Assembly: GCA_050331455.1 (NCBI GenBank)
Contig: JBHJGV010000007.1
Location: forward strand, 68,749 to 132,748
Direction of reading: 5' to 3'
DNA from: CAYUYV01 sp050331455
Lineage (GTDB): Bacteria; Pseudomonadota; Alphaproteobacteria; JAJFIK01
DNA: 64,000 nucleotides
How positions within the stretch are numbered: the stretch's first letter is position 1; the number at the start of each line of letters is the position of its first letter. The position numbers were made by a program, and so were the translations under genes. The notes below the pieces were generated by a model. It made no database searches. It was not told the origin of the DNA and saw only the letters and a program-made list of their open reading frames with translations. Positions 1 through 8,795 of this stretch are shown here, in pieces.

Positions 1-316
1 ATCTTTTGCCGACCGTTAAGAGGTGAAATCAACCTTCTGTAGCGCGTCCAATTCGGTGATCCTCCAGCAAAAGCCAGTCTCGCCGGTCTGTGCTCCCGTC
101 AGCCCGGGTCCCGGTCTGCAACGCGGAAACGGACGCCTGAATGCGCTCCATGACCGCCGCCGATTGAGGTCCTGCGACTCGTTTACGCCCGCTGTGAACC
201 ATCTTCACTCTCCTGCGCCTGATTCTTGTTCTTGATGTGACGCGCACAAAAAAACGAGGGCACAGTGACATCCCCTGCAAGCCTGGATCACCATCAAGGG
301 CGCTTTGGCACTTAAG
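1..316. other. Left-edge region with no confident gene
   Basis: This stretch lies downstream of the minus-strand polysaccharide co-polymerase gene. The only coding candidate is the 57-codon minus-strand frame listed separately. I see no clear terminator hairpin with a T-tract after the co-polymerase gene, and no recognisable RNA gene. Confidence 0.4.
29..202 (-). CDS. Possible small hypothetical protein (57 aa)
   Basis: A short frame starting with ATG at 202. It is preceded by AGGAG seven bases upstream, which is better spacing than chance shadows usually have. The product is basic at its N-terminus and charged throughout, with no motif, signal peptide or membrane segment I recognise. It lies about 115 bases downstream of the Wzz-like gene in the same direction, so it could be the last gene of that operon. 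The case rests on the ribosome binding site alone, so it may not be real. Confidence 0.3.
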   Translation of the reverse strand: MVHSGRKRVAGPQSAAVMERIQASVSALQTGTRADGSTDRRDWLLLEDHRIGRATEG

Positions 317-1894
317 TCAAACCGCGCGTTGCCGTTTGCGCTGGGCCGGGCGCCGGCGGGGCGGACGCCTGCCCCTTCGCTTCGAGGGCTGCCCCGACAG
401 AGACCGGCTCAAACGGGAAAACCAAGACCGATTCGGATCCCGGAAATTCCCGGCACCCGACCGCAAGTCCGGAATCATGGCCAGGGGTTGAAAGCCGACC
501 ACGGCTTCGAGTTGCCGCGGGCTGTGAATACGGTCATCGAGGAAGTCCATCAGGAACAAAACCACGACCACTGAGCCGAAGCCGAACAAAAAGCCCGCCC
601 CCACAATGATGGGCCGGTTCGGGCTGGACGGTTCCTGGGGAAGCAGAGGCGGTTCCAGAAGAGTGAAGCGCTCCCCTTTACTTGATTTTTCGAGGACATT
701 GGCCTGCTCTGCGACGAGCTGTTTCTGCCTCGTCTCGTCATATTGCCCTTTGGCGTTGTCATAATCCCGCTGGAGCTGAAGATACCGCTGATCCAGCTGA
801 GGCGACTCCATCGCGCGTTCCTCGAGTTGGCTCAGTTTTTGTTGCAGGGCCGCACGCTCGGTCTGAAGCCGGCTTCTCTCACCGTTCAGCGCCTGGATCT
901 GGGCGTCGATCCGCAAAGCCGCGGGGTCAGCGATCTGGCCCGAAGAGGAAAGCCCGGAGCCGGACGGCGCACTCTGAATACTGTCGACGAGCGCCTTTAG
1001 GCGGATGACCTCCGGATGATCGCTGGTGTAAATCCGGCGTGCCCGTTCATATTCGGCAACGATCTGGGCCGGACTTGCAGCGTTTTGGTCCTCGACATCC
1101 GTGGGCAGGGCCGTGATTTCCATTTCCCGGCGCAGCAGGATTTCGCGGTCGTCCACACTGGACAATTGACTGTCGATGGAGCGGATCTGTTCTTCGGTTC
1201 GGGTGATTAAATCGAGCAGAACACTGCCCTGCCCGATGGCAAATCCGGGGTTTTCCCGCTTGAACTGGGTCAGGCGCGCTTCGAGCTGTGACACGATCTC
1301 CGCCAGTCGCTGCGCTTCGGTTTCCAGGAAAGACGCGACTTCGGAGGATTGGTTGCGGCGCTCAATGGCATTGCGCTGGAGATAAAGCCGGGCCAGTTCG
1401 CGGGTTACGGCCTGGGCCTCACGGGCCTGAAGGCTGGTGTAGGACAACTCGAAGGAAATCAGCGCCGACATGGGGCGGCCGTTTTCGGGATTGATGATCT
1501 TCGTGGTCTGTTTTTCCAGGTTGATCGCTCCGCGCATCCGTTCCACGGCGGCAATGATCGGCTGGGTTTCGCGCATCTCCGCGTAAAGGCCATACCGCTC
1601 GATCACGTCGGCGAGGTTTCGGACGGTCATGATCCGTTGATGGATCAGTTCGAGCCGGCGCTCTGCAATGGACCGAATGGTGGTGCCGATCAGGTCCGGC
1701 GGAATCTCCGCATCCTCGATGATCACCACGGCCGTCGATGTGTAACGGTTGGGCAGGACCAGGGAGACCAGCCCGGCGATGGTCATGGTCGCCAGCGCAA
1801 CGCCGAGGATCAGAAATTTTTTGCGCCAGAACAGGCTCACATAGTGGTCGAGACCCTTTCCGGAGCCCATGGACGGGCTTTCATCATAATCCAA
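317..1894 (-). CDS. Wzz/GumC-type polysaccharide co-polymerase
   Basis: A 525-residue inner-membrane protein expected to control chain length or export of an extracellular polysaccharide. One transmembrane helix lies near residues 26-46 and a second near 430-452. Between them is a long periplasmic part rich in heptad-like Leu/Glu/Gln, including the SPQLDQRYLQLQRDY stretch typical of GumC-like proteins. No Walker kinase domain follows the second helix. The protein ends instead in a tail of about 70 residues whose last 25 are very rich in Arg and Lys. The start chosen is TTG at 1894, because GGAGG sits eight bases upstream, directly after the stop of the preceding beta-barrel gene (17-base gap). 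ATG at 1870 is the alternative. It is the last clear member of a three-gene export operon. Confidence 0.8.
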   Translation of the reverse strand: MDYDESPSMGSGKGLDHYVSLFWRKKFLILGVALATMTIAGLVSLVLPNRYTSTAVVIIEDAEIPPDLIGTTIRSIAERRLELIHQRIMTVRNLADVIERYGLYAEMRETQPIIAAVERMRGAINLEKQTTKIINPENGRPMSALISFELSYTSLQAREAQAVTRELARLYLQRNAIERRNQSSEVASFLETEAQRLAEIVSQLEARLTQFKRENPGFAIGQGSVLLDLITRTEEQIRSIDSQLSSVDDREILLRREMEITALPTDVEDQNAASPAQIVAEYERARRIYTSDHPEVIRLKALVDSIQSAPSGSGLSSSGQIADPAALRIDAQIQALNGERSRLQTERAALQQKLSQLEERAMESPQLDQRYLQLQRDYDNAKGQYDETRQKQLVAEQANVLEKSSKGERFTLLEPPLLPQEPSSPNRPIIVGAGFLFGFGSVVVVLFLMDFLDDRIHSPRQLEAVVGFQPLAMIPDLRSGAGNFRDPNRSWFSRLSRSLSGQPSKRRGRRPPRRRPAQRKRQRAV

Positions 1895-1911
1895 GATATG
1901 GTCCTCCGAAC

Positions 1912-3390
1912 TCAGATCCCCGTGTCGCCCCGCACCGTGGCCTGGACGAATACACCATTTGAAGTCGTGTTGCGAATGCCGTCGATGTCCAGCCGCCGGT
2001 GCTCGACGCGGCCAATGAGGGAGAAAAGCCGCGACGGCGACCACCGGACCCGGGGTGTAAACGCCATGAGCGTGCGGTCTGCGAATGTATCAACGAGGCT
2101 GCCGGAGCGTTCCTGGATTCTGAAGGGCACCGTCAGGGTGACCCGGCGACCGAAATCCCGCGTGTAGCCGATTCCGGCACTGCTGTTCGTGACGACCTCG
2201 CCCAGGGAACTGGGCCTCACGGCCCGGCGCGCGTTCACCGTTAGCGTGCCGCGTTCGCCGGTCCGGAAGCTGGTGCGCCCGTCCAGGAAAAATCCGACCC
2301 CGTTGGTGTCGCCGGTGTCGGCCCCGCCATCGCGCAGAATGAATTGCGGTCCGGCCTCAACAGACACCGAAATGCGCTTGGTCAGTTGGCTGGCCCATTG
2401 CGCCAGCAGACTGACTGTGTGGGTGGTGGCCAGATCGCTGCCGTCCGGCATGAACAGCTCATATTGCACCGTGCCGGCAAGACTGTGGCGGGGTGTGAGG
2501 GTCACGGTGGTCGAAGAGCCCACCTGAGCACTGGTGAAATCGGCGGCCTGCTGTGTGTCGACTTGGCGCCGCGAACCGGAGGCGAAAAAACGGCCCGTAA
2601 CCCGGGGACCGAAGCGGTGGGTGACCGACCCGCCGCCCCCGTAGCTGAGGAACCGGTTATCGTTCAGGACTTCGCCGGTGTCCCCCACCAGGCCGCGCCG
2701 GGTCGTCGTGTTCGCAATATTGGAGAAAAAATTATAGGTCGTCAGCCCACGCAGATAATCGAGGGTAATGCCTCCGAACTGGTCAAAGGACTCAAGGTCC
2801 GGACCGCCGTCATCGTCGGGCACGATCACCTCGTTGTAGGAAAGGCGGGCCGTGGATTGCACCTCCAGACGGCGGGTGCGGTAGCTCAGCGTGACCGAGG
2901 GCTGGAGATCGTAGGCGAAACCGGTGGTGTTGCCGGGAAACTGGTCCTCGTCGACCAGCGTCGGGTTGCTGTCGACCCCCACGTCAAGACTGGCCGAGGC
3001 GCTTACGCGCAGCCCAGCGGCACCGCCCGACGGAACGCGGGCCCGGCTCCGGGCGTCGAAGCTTTCCACGGCGCCAAAATCCACGGGGTTGGTCGTTTGG
3101 AAGAAGTCGCCGAGATCGACTTCCCCGGGAAGGGGGATCCGGGACTCCGGAATGTCCAGGGGATCGCGCCCCTGCTGCGGTTCGAGCTGCAGTGCCTCGA
3201 AGGGTTGCAGGACCTGGTTCGGCTGGACCGGCTGGGCGATGCCGGTCTGTCCGCCCTGGGATACCCCGCCGGCGGAACCGTCCTGACCCGTTTCGGTCTG
3301 CTGCGCCCTGGCCGGAGCCGCCGCAAACAGGACGATGCAAAACAGCATCAGCATCAGCATCGCCAGCCCGGTCGCGGTCGGTGCACGCAT
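1912..3390 (-). CDS. Outer-membrane beta-barrel protein of exopolysaccharide locus
   Basis: A 492-residue exported protein. Residues 1-29 form a signal peptide ending in PARA. After an acidic, Gln- and Pro-rich linker (about 30-130), the rest alternates polar and hydrophobic residues with many Gly, Thr and Arg turns. That is the pattern of the putative beta-barrel porin 2 family (BBP2_2), often found beside Wza and Wzz genes in Alphaproteobacteria. The start at 3390 is chosen because it gives a proper signal peptide; the frame stays open upstream without one. It lies 58 bases downstream of the Wza-like gene. A role as an outer-membrane partner in polysaccharide export or synthesis is inferred from context. 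Confidence 0.72.
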   Translation of the reverse strand: MRAPTATGLAMLMLMLFCIVLFAAAPARAQQTETGQDGSAGGVSQGGQTGIAQPVQPNQVLQPFEALQLEPQQGRDPLDIPESRIPLPGEVDLGDFFQTTNPVDFGAVESFDARSRARVPSGGAAGLRVSASASLDVGVDSNPTLVDEDQFPGNTTGFAYDLQPSVTLSYRTRRLEVQSTARLSYNEVIVPDDDGGPDLESFDQFGGITLDYLRGLTTYNFFSNIANTTTRRGLVGDTGEVLNDNRFLSYGGGGSVTHRFGPRVTGRFFASGSRRQVDTQQAADFTSAQVGSSTTVTLTPRHSLAGTVQYELFMPDGSDLATTHTVSLLAQWASQLTKRISVSVEAGPQFILRDGGADTGDTNGVGFFLDGRTSFRTGERGTLTVNARRAVRPSSLGEVVTNSSAGIGYTRDFGRRVTLTVPFRIQERSGSLVDTFADRTLMAFTPRVRWSPSRLFSLIGRVEHRRLDIDGIRNTTSNGVFVQATVRGDTGI

Positions 3391-3448
3391 GGCAGGGACG
3401 CCCGTGAAGGACTCTGAACTTGATCGATACACAGACGAAACCCTGCCG

Positions 3449-4093
3449 TTACGGAACGAGGACTGTATCACCCGTCCGCAGCCGGACATTCGAGGACAGA
3501 TCCCGCCCCCGCTGTACGGCCGAATAGTCGAAGGCGACCGTGGTCTGCTGTCCGCTCGGCAGACGCCGCAGGACTTTGATGGCGCTCTTGTTGGCAAACT
3601 CAGTGAGGCCACCGGCCATGCTCAGGGCCTGGATCACATCGACCGGCTGGGTAATCACGAACATGCCGGGGGAGCGTACCTCTCCGATGACATAAATCCG
3701 GTTACCGGCGGTGCTGCGCACGACCACGGTGACATAGGGGCTCTCGCGGTTCACATAAAAGCGCGCGAGGCGCTGTCCCAGGGTCTGCTCCACCTGGGCC
3801 GGCGTCAGTCCGGCGACACTGACGGTTCCCGCCAGGGGATAGGTGATATTCCCGTCGGGCAGCACCACGAGTTCACGCTGCGTGTCCGGCTCTTTCCATA
3901 CGGCGATTTCAAGCTGGTCGCCCGGATTGATCTGATAATTTGAATCGCCGGCAGGCGGCGAGTCCTGGGCTGTTTGCGCCAGGGCCGAGCCGACCGGGCC
4001 GACCATGACGATCATCAAAACGAGGACGATCATCAAAACGAGGAGGTGTGAACCGGCCGTCTTGAGACCCGGAACGCCTTTCAGGAATGCCAT
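3449..4093 (-). CDS. Polysaccharide export protein, Wza/KpsD type (short)
   Basis: A 214-residue periplasmic or outer-membrane protein. A long hydrophobic signal segment covers residues 15-39. Then comes the poly-export domain (YQINPGDQLEIAVWKEP, then LPDGNITYPLAG) and one SLBB-like domain (IYVIGEVRSPGMF, then VIQALSMAGGLTEFA). Full Wza proteins are about 380 residues with several SLBB domains, so this is the short, single-SLBB form common in Alphaproteobacteria. The signal peptide contains an exact duplication of the six residues VLVLMI encoded by an 18-bp tandem repeat. It is the first gene of the minus-strand export operon and divergent from rfbA. Confidence 0.82.
   Translation of the reverse strand: MAFLKGVPGLKTAGSHLLVLMIVLVLMIVMVGPVGSALAQTAQDSPPAGDSNYQINPGDQLEIAVWKEPDTQRELVVLPDGNITYPLAGTVSVAGLTPAQVEQTLGQRLARFYVNRESPYVTVVVRSTAGNRIYVIGEVRSPGMFVITQPVDVIQALSMAGGLTEFANKSAIKVLRRLPSGQQTTVAFDYSAVQRGRDLSSNVRLRTGDTVLVP
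4007..4042. repeat. 18-bp perfect tandem duplication
   Basis: The unit GACGATCATCAAAACGAG occurs twice without mismatch inside the signal-peptide coding part of the Wza-like gene. It adds six residues in frame to the hydrophobic core. Confidence 0.9.
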
Positions 4094-4391
4094 GTTACGA
4101 ACGATCCTATCTCATCGCGACAGTGCGCGCAGTCCTACGCCTTCGATGACAGGCGTTCAAGGGCGCCTTCGCGCCAACCGCTCAACCTTGTAGAGATCTA
4201 TGGTTTCGGGCATATCTAAGGCCTGCTTGGTAAAGCGCTTTTCAAGGCTGTCTTATTCTATTTTGGGAGTGCCGCCTTCAAATCGGCTGCCCGTATACGC
4301 ATTACTCACGAACCGCCGTTCAGGGTGCGCCGCCTGACCCCCGTTGTGCCGACCTGGCGCACATCATCCGTCCAATCGGAGGAGTTGTCCT
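4094..4391. other. Divergent intergenic region, export operon / rfb operon
   Basis: About 300 bases between two divergent surface-polysaccharide operons must hold both promoters. The part from 4200 to 4290 is AT-richer than its surroundings. It carries a perfect 10-bp palindrome, AAAGCGCTTT (4232-4241). No promoter hexamers stand out strongly enough to call. Confidence 0.5.
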
Positions 4392-5309
4392 ATGAGCGAG
4401 CGAACCAGCCGGCGCGGTATCGTCCTGGCGGGCGGATCGGGCACCCGGCTCTATCCCCTGACAAAAGCGGCCAGCAAGCAGCTCATGCCCGTCTACGACA
4501 AGCCGATGATCTATTACCCGATTTCGGTCCTCATGCTGGCGGGCATTCGGGACATCCTGATTATCACGACACCGGACGATCAGGCGGCTTTCGTCCGCCT
4601 GCTGGGGGACGGATCGGACTGGGGTGTGTCTTTCACCTACGCAGTTCAGCCGAGCCCGGACGGTCTGGCCCAGGCCTTCATCATCGGCGAGGACTTTCTC
4701 CAGGGCGGTCCCAGCGCCCTCGTCCTGGGTGACAACATCTTCTACGGCCACGGCCTGCCGGAACTCCTTCAAGACGCGGACGCCCGCGACCATGGCGCGA
4801 CGGTCTTCGGATATTTCGTGCGCGATCCGGAACGCTATGGTGTCGTATCCTTCGATGGGGACGGACGGGCGGAGACCATCGAGGAAAAGCCGCAAAATCC
4901 GCGGTCGAACTATGCGGTCACAGGTCTCTATTTCTACGACGAAGCCGTGGTCGACTATGCCAAGCGCATCAAGCCGTCTCACCGGGGCGAACTCGAAATC
5001 ACCGATGTGAACAGGCTCTATCTCGAAGACGGCTCTCTCCACGTGGAGAAGATGGGCCGCGGCTTCGCTTGGCTCGATACGGGCACCCACGCCTCGCTGC
5101 TCGAGGCTGCCAATTTCGTAGAAATTATCGAGGGCCGCCAGGGACAGAAAGTGAGCTGTCCGGAGGAAATCGCCTGGCGCATGGGCTATATCACCTCCGA
5201 AGATCTGGAACGGGTGGCAGCGCCCCTGCGTAAGAGCGGCTACGGCACCTATCTGCTCGGCCTCCTGTCCGGCGAGGCCGCCTCCCACTCCAAACGCCAG
5301 GGTCTGTAA
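4392..5309 (+). CDS. rfbA: Glucose-1-phosphate thymidylyltransferase
   Basis: A 305-residue enzyme joining dTTP and glucose-1-phosphate to give dTDP-glucose, the first step of dTDP-L-rhamnose synthesis. The N-terminal nucleotide-binding signature GGSGTRLYPLT is intact. YDKPMIYYP, the LGDNIFYGHGL substrate loop and EEKPQNPRSNYAVTGLYFYD are all present, as is TGTHASLLEA near the C-terminus. Length is normal for RmlA. The ATG at 4392 has GGAGGAG upstream; the open frame before it lacks support. It heads the operon rfbA-rfbC-rfbD-rfbB, with two bases between its stop and the rfbC start. Confidence 0.96.
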   Translation: MSERTSRRGIVLAGGSGTRLYPLTKAASKQLMPVYDKPMIYYPISVLMLAGIRDILIITTPDDQAAFVRLLGDGSDWGVSFTYAVQPSPDGLAQAFIIGEDFLQGGPSALVLGDNIFYGHGLPELLQDADARDHGATVFGYFVRDPERYGVVSFDGDGRAETIEEKPQNPRSNYAVTGLYFYDEAVVDYAKRIKPSHRGELEITDVNRLYLEDGSLHVEKMGRGFAWLDTGTHASLLEAANFVEIIEGRQGQKVSCPEEIAWRMGYITSEDLERVAAPLRKSGYGTYLLGLLSGEAASHSKRQGL

Positions 5310-5311
5310 GC

Positions 5312-5860
5312 ATGAAAAAGACCGAGACGGCACTGCCCGATGTGGTGCTCCTTGAACCGCGGGTTTTCGGCGACGACCGGGGCTTCTTCTTCGAGGCCTG
5401 GAACGCACAGACGTTCCGGGACATCGACCTTGACCGCACCTTCGTGCAGGAAAACCACAGCCGCTCCGCAAAAGGGGTCCTGCGGGGCCTGCACTACCAG
5501 GTCCAGCAGCCCCAGGGAAAACTCGTCCGCGTCGTCTCCGGACGCCTCTATGACGTGGCCGTGGATATTCGCAAAAGCTCGCCCACTTTCGGGCAATGGG
5601 TCGGCTATGAATTGTCGGCCGAGAACAAGCGCATGCTGTGGATCCCGGAGGGCTTCGCCCACGGCTTCCTTGCGCTCGAGGACGGCACGGAGCTCCTTTA
5701 TAAGTGCACGGATCACTATGCGCCCGACCATGAGCGCTCCATTTTGTGGAACGATCGGGATCTGCGTATTGACTGGCCGCTGGGCGATATCGAGGCTCCC
5801 ATTTTGTCCCGTAAGGACGAGGCCGGCCAGACCTTGAGCGACGCGGACCTCTTCGAGTGA
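5312..5860 (+). CDS. rfbC: dTDP-4-dehydrorhamnose 3,5-epimerase
   Basis: A 182-residue cupin-fold enzyme converting dTDP-4-dehydro-6-deoxyglucose to dTDP-4-dehydrorhamnose. Family motifs seen are EPRVFGDDRGFFFE at the N-terminus, FVQENHSRSAKGVLRGLHYQ (the catalytic His), the VDIR strand and WIPEGFAHGFLALED. Length is typical of RmlC. Its stop lies 11 bases before the ATG of rfbD. Confidence 0.96.
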   Translation: MKKTETALPDVVLLEPRVFGDDRGFFFEAWNAQTFRDIDLDRTFVQENHSRSAKGVLRGLHYQVQQPQGKLVRVVSGRLYDVAVDIRKSSPTFGQWVGYELSAENKRMLWIPEGFAHGFLALEDGTELLYKCTDHYAPDHERSILWNDRDLRIDWPLGDIEAPILSRKDEAGQTLSDADLFE

Positions 5861-5871
5861 CAGGACGGGCC

Positions 5872-6738
5872 ATGAAAATCGTGATCACCGGGGCGGCCGG
5901 CCAGCTCGGCCAGGCCCTCCAAACCACCGCCGGTTCCGGGCGAACACTGATCGCCGTGACGCGCGAGGATCTGGACATCGCGGACCGGAGCCAAGTCGAG
6001 TCCTTCATGGAGGATCTGAAGCCGGATGTGGTGATCAATGCCGCGGCCTATACCGCCGTTGACAAGGCCGAAAGCGAACGGGATCTGGCCTTCGCCATCA
6101 ATGGTGCGGCGGTGGGCCACCTCGCCTCGGCGGCCGCCCGGCAAGGCGCGCGCTTTGTCCATGTGTCCACGGACTTCGTCTTCGACGGCGCTTCCTGCCG
6201 CCCCTACCGCCCGGCGGACGAGACCCGCCCCTTGAGCGTTTACGGTGCAAGCAAACGGGCTGGCGAGGAGGCCTGCCTGGCCGTGGACGACAAGGCCCTC
6301 ATTGTCCGCACGGCCTGGGTCTATGCGGCCCAGGGGAAGAATTTCGTCCGCACCATGCTGCGCCTGATGGGCGAGAAAGACAGCCTGCGGATCGTCGCCG
6401 ACCAGATCGGTGCGCCCACAGCGTCCCAATCCCTTGCCCAAGCGCTGTGGGGACTGCTTGACGCGGAGGCCACTGGCCTTTTCCACCACACGGACAGCGG
6501 CGTGGCGAGTTGGTACGACTTCGCCGTGGCGATCCAGGAGGAAGCCTGCAGTCTTGGATTGCTGGACAGGGCCATCCCGGTGGAACCCATTCCGGCCGCG
6601 GACTATCCAACGCCCGCCGCCCGCCCCGGCTTCAGTGTGCTCGATACAGGCGCCACGAAAGCCGCGCTCGGGCGCGCCGCACCGCACTGGCGGGTGAATC
6701 TGCGCACCGTGATGAAGGAGATCGCCACCCATGGCTAA
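5872..6738 (+). CDS. rfbD: dTDP-4-dehydrorhamnose reductase
   Basis: A 288-residue extended SDR that reduces dTDP-4-dehydrorhamnose to dTDP-L-rhamnose, the last step. The Rossmann motif GAAGQLG lies at residues 7-13. NAAAYTAVDKAE and the YGASKRAGEE active-site motif (Tyr-x3-Lys) are intact, as is RTAWVYAAQGKNFVRTML. ATG at 5872 is preferred over the in-frame GTG at 5857, which would overlap the rfbC stop and add five residues before the Rossmann strand. Its last eight bases overlap the rfbB start, so translation is coupled. Confidence 0.96.
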   Translation: MKIVITGAAGQLGQALQTTAGSGRTLIAVTREDLDIADRSQVESFMEDLKPDVVINAAAYTAVDKAESERDLAFAINGAAVGHLASAAARQGARFVHVSTDFVFDGASCRPYRPADETRPLSVYGASKRAGEEACLAVDDKALIVRTAWVYAAQGKNFVRTMLRLMGEKDSLRIVADQIGAPTASQSLAQALWGLLDAEATGLFHHTDSGVASWYDFAVAIQEEACSLGLLDRAIPVEPIPAADYPTPAARPGFSVLDTGATKAALGRAAPHWRVNLRTVMKEIATHG

Positions 6739-7825
6739 CCTGCTGATCACCGGCGGCGCCGGCTTTATCGGCGCCAATTTCGTCCGGTTCTGGCGCACCC
6801 GCCACGACGACGGCGCGGTCGTCGTCCTCGACGCCCTGACCTATGCCGGCAACCGGGCCAATCTGGACGGCCTCGACGACCTCTCCTTCGTCCAAGGTGA
6901 CATACGGGATTACGATCTGGTCAAGGATCTGCTGATCCGCCACCGAATCGACACGCTGGTCCATTTCGCGGCCGAATCCCATGTGGACCGTTCGATCCAC
7001 GGCCCCGACGACTTTATCGACACCAATGTGATCGGCACCCATACCCTGCTGAAGGCCGCCAAAGCCGTCTGGCTCGATGAGGGCACGGGCAAGCCCCATC
7101 GCTTTCACCAGGTGTCCACGGACGAAGTCTACGGCTCCCTGGGCCCCAAGGATCCCGCGTTCAGCGAAACGACCCCTTACGCGCCCAATTCGCCCTATTC
7201 GGCCAGCAAGGCGGGGTCTGACCATCTGGTGCGCGCCTATCACCACACCTACGGTTTGCAAACGACCACCAGCAACTGCTCGAACAATTACGGTCCCTAT
7301 CAGTTTCCGGAGAAACTGATCCCGCTTTTCATCCTGAACGGCCTTGCCGGCAAAAACCTGCCGGTCTATGGCGACGGCCAGCAGGTGCGGGACTGGCTCC
7401 ATGTGGCGGACCATTGCCTCGGCATCGCCCTCACCCTCGAAAAGGGCCGGCCCGGTGAGACGTACAATATCGGCGGCGGAGCCGAGATGCCCAATCTGGC
7501 CATGATCGAGGCGATCTGCACCGGCATCGACCAGGCCTTTGCGCAAGACCCCACGCTCAAAACCCGCTTTCCGGACGCACCGGCCGCCCGGGGCGAAGAG
7601 ACCATCAGCCTGCGCACTTTCGTCAAGGACCGTCCGGGGCATGACCGTCGCTACGCCATCGACGATCGCAAGATTGCCGGAGAACTGGGCTATGCACCCC
7701 AGTTCAAGGTGACCGAAGGTCTCTCGCAGACCATCGGCTGGTATCTGAACAACGAGGCTTGGTGGCGCGCGGTCCAGGACGGCAGCTATCGGGAATGGGT
7801 CGAACGCAACTACACCAGCCGCTGA
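6731..7825 (+). CDS. rfbB: dTDP-glucose 4,6-dehydratase
   Basis: A 364-residue extended SDR that converts dTDP-glucose to dTDP-4-dehydro-6-deoxyglucose. The GGAGFIGANFVR cofactor motif is at the very N-terminus. HFAAESHVDRSI, the STDEVYGSLG strand and the YSASKAGSDHLVRAY catalytic motif are present, with NCSNNYGPYQFPEKLIP and RDWLHVADHC further on. Length matches RmlB. A strong AAGGAG lies nine bases upstream, inside rfbD. It is the last gene of the rhamnose operon; the next genes run the other way. I see no strong terminator after it. Confidence 0.96.
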   Translation: MANLLITGGAGFIGANFVRFWRTRHDDGAVVVLDALTYAGNRANLDGLDDLSFVQGDIRDYDLVKDLLIRHRIDTLVHFAAESHVDRSIHGPDDFIDTNVIGTHTLLKAAKAVWLDEGTGKPHRFHQVSTDEVYGSLGPKDPAFSETTPYAPNSPYSASKAGSDHLVRAYHHTYGLQTTTSNCSNNYGPYQFPEKLIPLFILNGLAGKNLPVYGDGQQVRDWLHVADHCLGIALTLEKGRPGETYNIGGGAEMPNLAMIEAICTGIDQAFAQDPTLKTRFPDAPAARGEETISLRTFVKDRPGHDRRYAIDDRKIAGELGYAPQFKVTEGLSQTIGWYLNNEAWWRAVQDGSYREWVERNYTSR

Positions 7826-7859
7826 GCCTGCCCTCCCGCGGGTGTCTGCAGTCGGTCGG

Positions 7860-8747
7860 TCAGCCTTTGCGCCCCATGAAGCGGCTGAAAAGCGGGAGGA
7901 TCTCGAACAGCCGTTCCGGCATCGTGGTGATGACGGTCATGATCATCCACGACCAGCGTCCCGAAACGATGCGGCGCCGGCGGATGATGCCCTGGTGAAT
8001 GCGTTCGGCAATGGCCTCCGGCGTTTCGGTCAGCCAGCGCGGTGTGTTCTTGCCCTTTATCATTCGTGTGGCCACATAAACCGGCTTCACCGTCATGACC
8101 AGGAGCTTCGTGCCGGCATAGGTCTGGCGCAGGCCGGACAGGACCACGGTCAGTCCGGCCTTTCCGGCCCCGTACCAGTAATTCTTCGCCCGCCCCCGCT
8201 CCCCGGCGAGGGAACTGATCCCGACAATGGCGGTCCTGCCGTCGCACTTCACGAGGCGCCGGGCGGCGGCTTCGAGATAAAGGGCGGGGCCGAGCAAGTT
8301 GCTCGCCACAACCTTGCTTGCCCTCTCTGCGCCGCCCGCCGCCTTCACCTGGCACGGCAGCGCACCCACCGCGCACACCACGATGGACGGCTGCACGGGC
8401 AGCTGATCGTAAAAGGCTTCAATGGAATCCGTCTGGAGGGCGTCAAAAGAGTGGATGCTGACGGTCACGCCGTAGCGCCGCTCCAAGGCCCGTGCCTCTT
8501 CCTCAAGGGCTTCGGGCTGGCGTGCCTCTTCTTCAAGGGCTTCGGGTTCAAGGGCTTCGGGCGGGCGTGCCGCGAGCATGAGAGGGTGGCCGGCCGCGGC
8601 CAGCGAGATCGCAAGCGCCCGGGCGATGCCCGATGTCGCACCGAGAATGAGGACCGGATCCGCTCGGCCGGCCGCCGATTTTGTCAAGAGCCTGGTTCCT
8701 TCCCCGCCGCCGCTGCGATCCTTGAAACCACCTGCGGCCCAACGCAA
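7860..8747 (-). CDS. SDR-family oxidoreductase with repeat insertion
   Basis: A protein of up to 295 residues with a classical SDR core: the GATSGIARALA cofactor motif, a GISS strand and the YGAGK catalytic Tyr-x3-Lys. The layout (VKPVYVATRM after the catalytic helix, hydrophobic C-terminus) resembles the DprE2-like keto-reductases that act on polyprenyl-linked sugars. The exact substrate is not shown by the sequence. After the second beta strand it carries an insertion of Glu/Ala/Leu repeats (PEALEEEAR twice) encoded by a 30-bp tandem repeat. The start is uncertain: ATG at 8747 is used, but TTG just before LTKSAAGRADP is possible. It faces rfbB tail to tail and lies downstream of the two glycosyltransferases. 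Confidence 0.75.
   Translation of the reverse strand: MRWAAGGFKDRSGGGEGTRLLTKSAAGRADPVLILGATSGIARALAISLAAAGHPLMLAARPPEALEPEALEEEARQPEALEEEARALERRYGVTVSIHSFDALQTDSIEAFYDQLPVQPSIVVCAVGALPCQVKAAGGAERASKVVASNLLGPALYLEAAARRLVKCDGRTAIVGISSLAGERGRAKNYWYGAGKAGLTVVLSGLRQTYAGTKLLVMTVKPVYVATRMIKGKNTPRWLTETPEAIAERIHQGIIRRRRIVSGRWSWMIMTVITTMPERLFEILPLFSRFMGRKG
8491..8570. repeat. 30-bp tandem repeat inside SDR gene
   Basis: Two 30-base units (8491-8520 and 8521-8550) differ at only four positions, three of them at the right-hand end. Part of a third unit follows to 8570. All units are in frame and lengthen an alpha-helical Glu/Ala/Leu loop of the SDR protein. Confidence 0.85.
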
Positions 8748-8795
8748 TTCATGTTATCATATCACAGTCTTGGGGTAGCGGATGCGACAAAGGTG

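Noticed and set aside
4320..6038. Minus-strand frame of 572 codons over rfbA and rfbC
   Set aside because: It overlaps two enzymes with complete family motifs on the plus strand, and its translation has no coherent domain.
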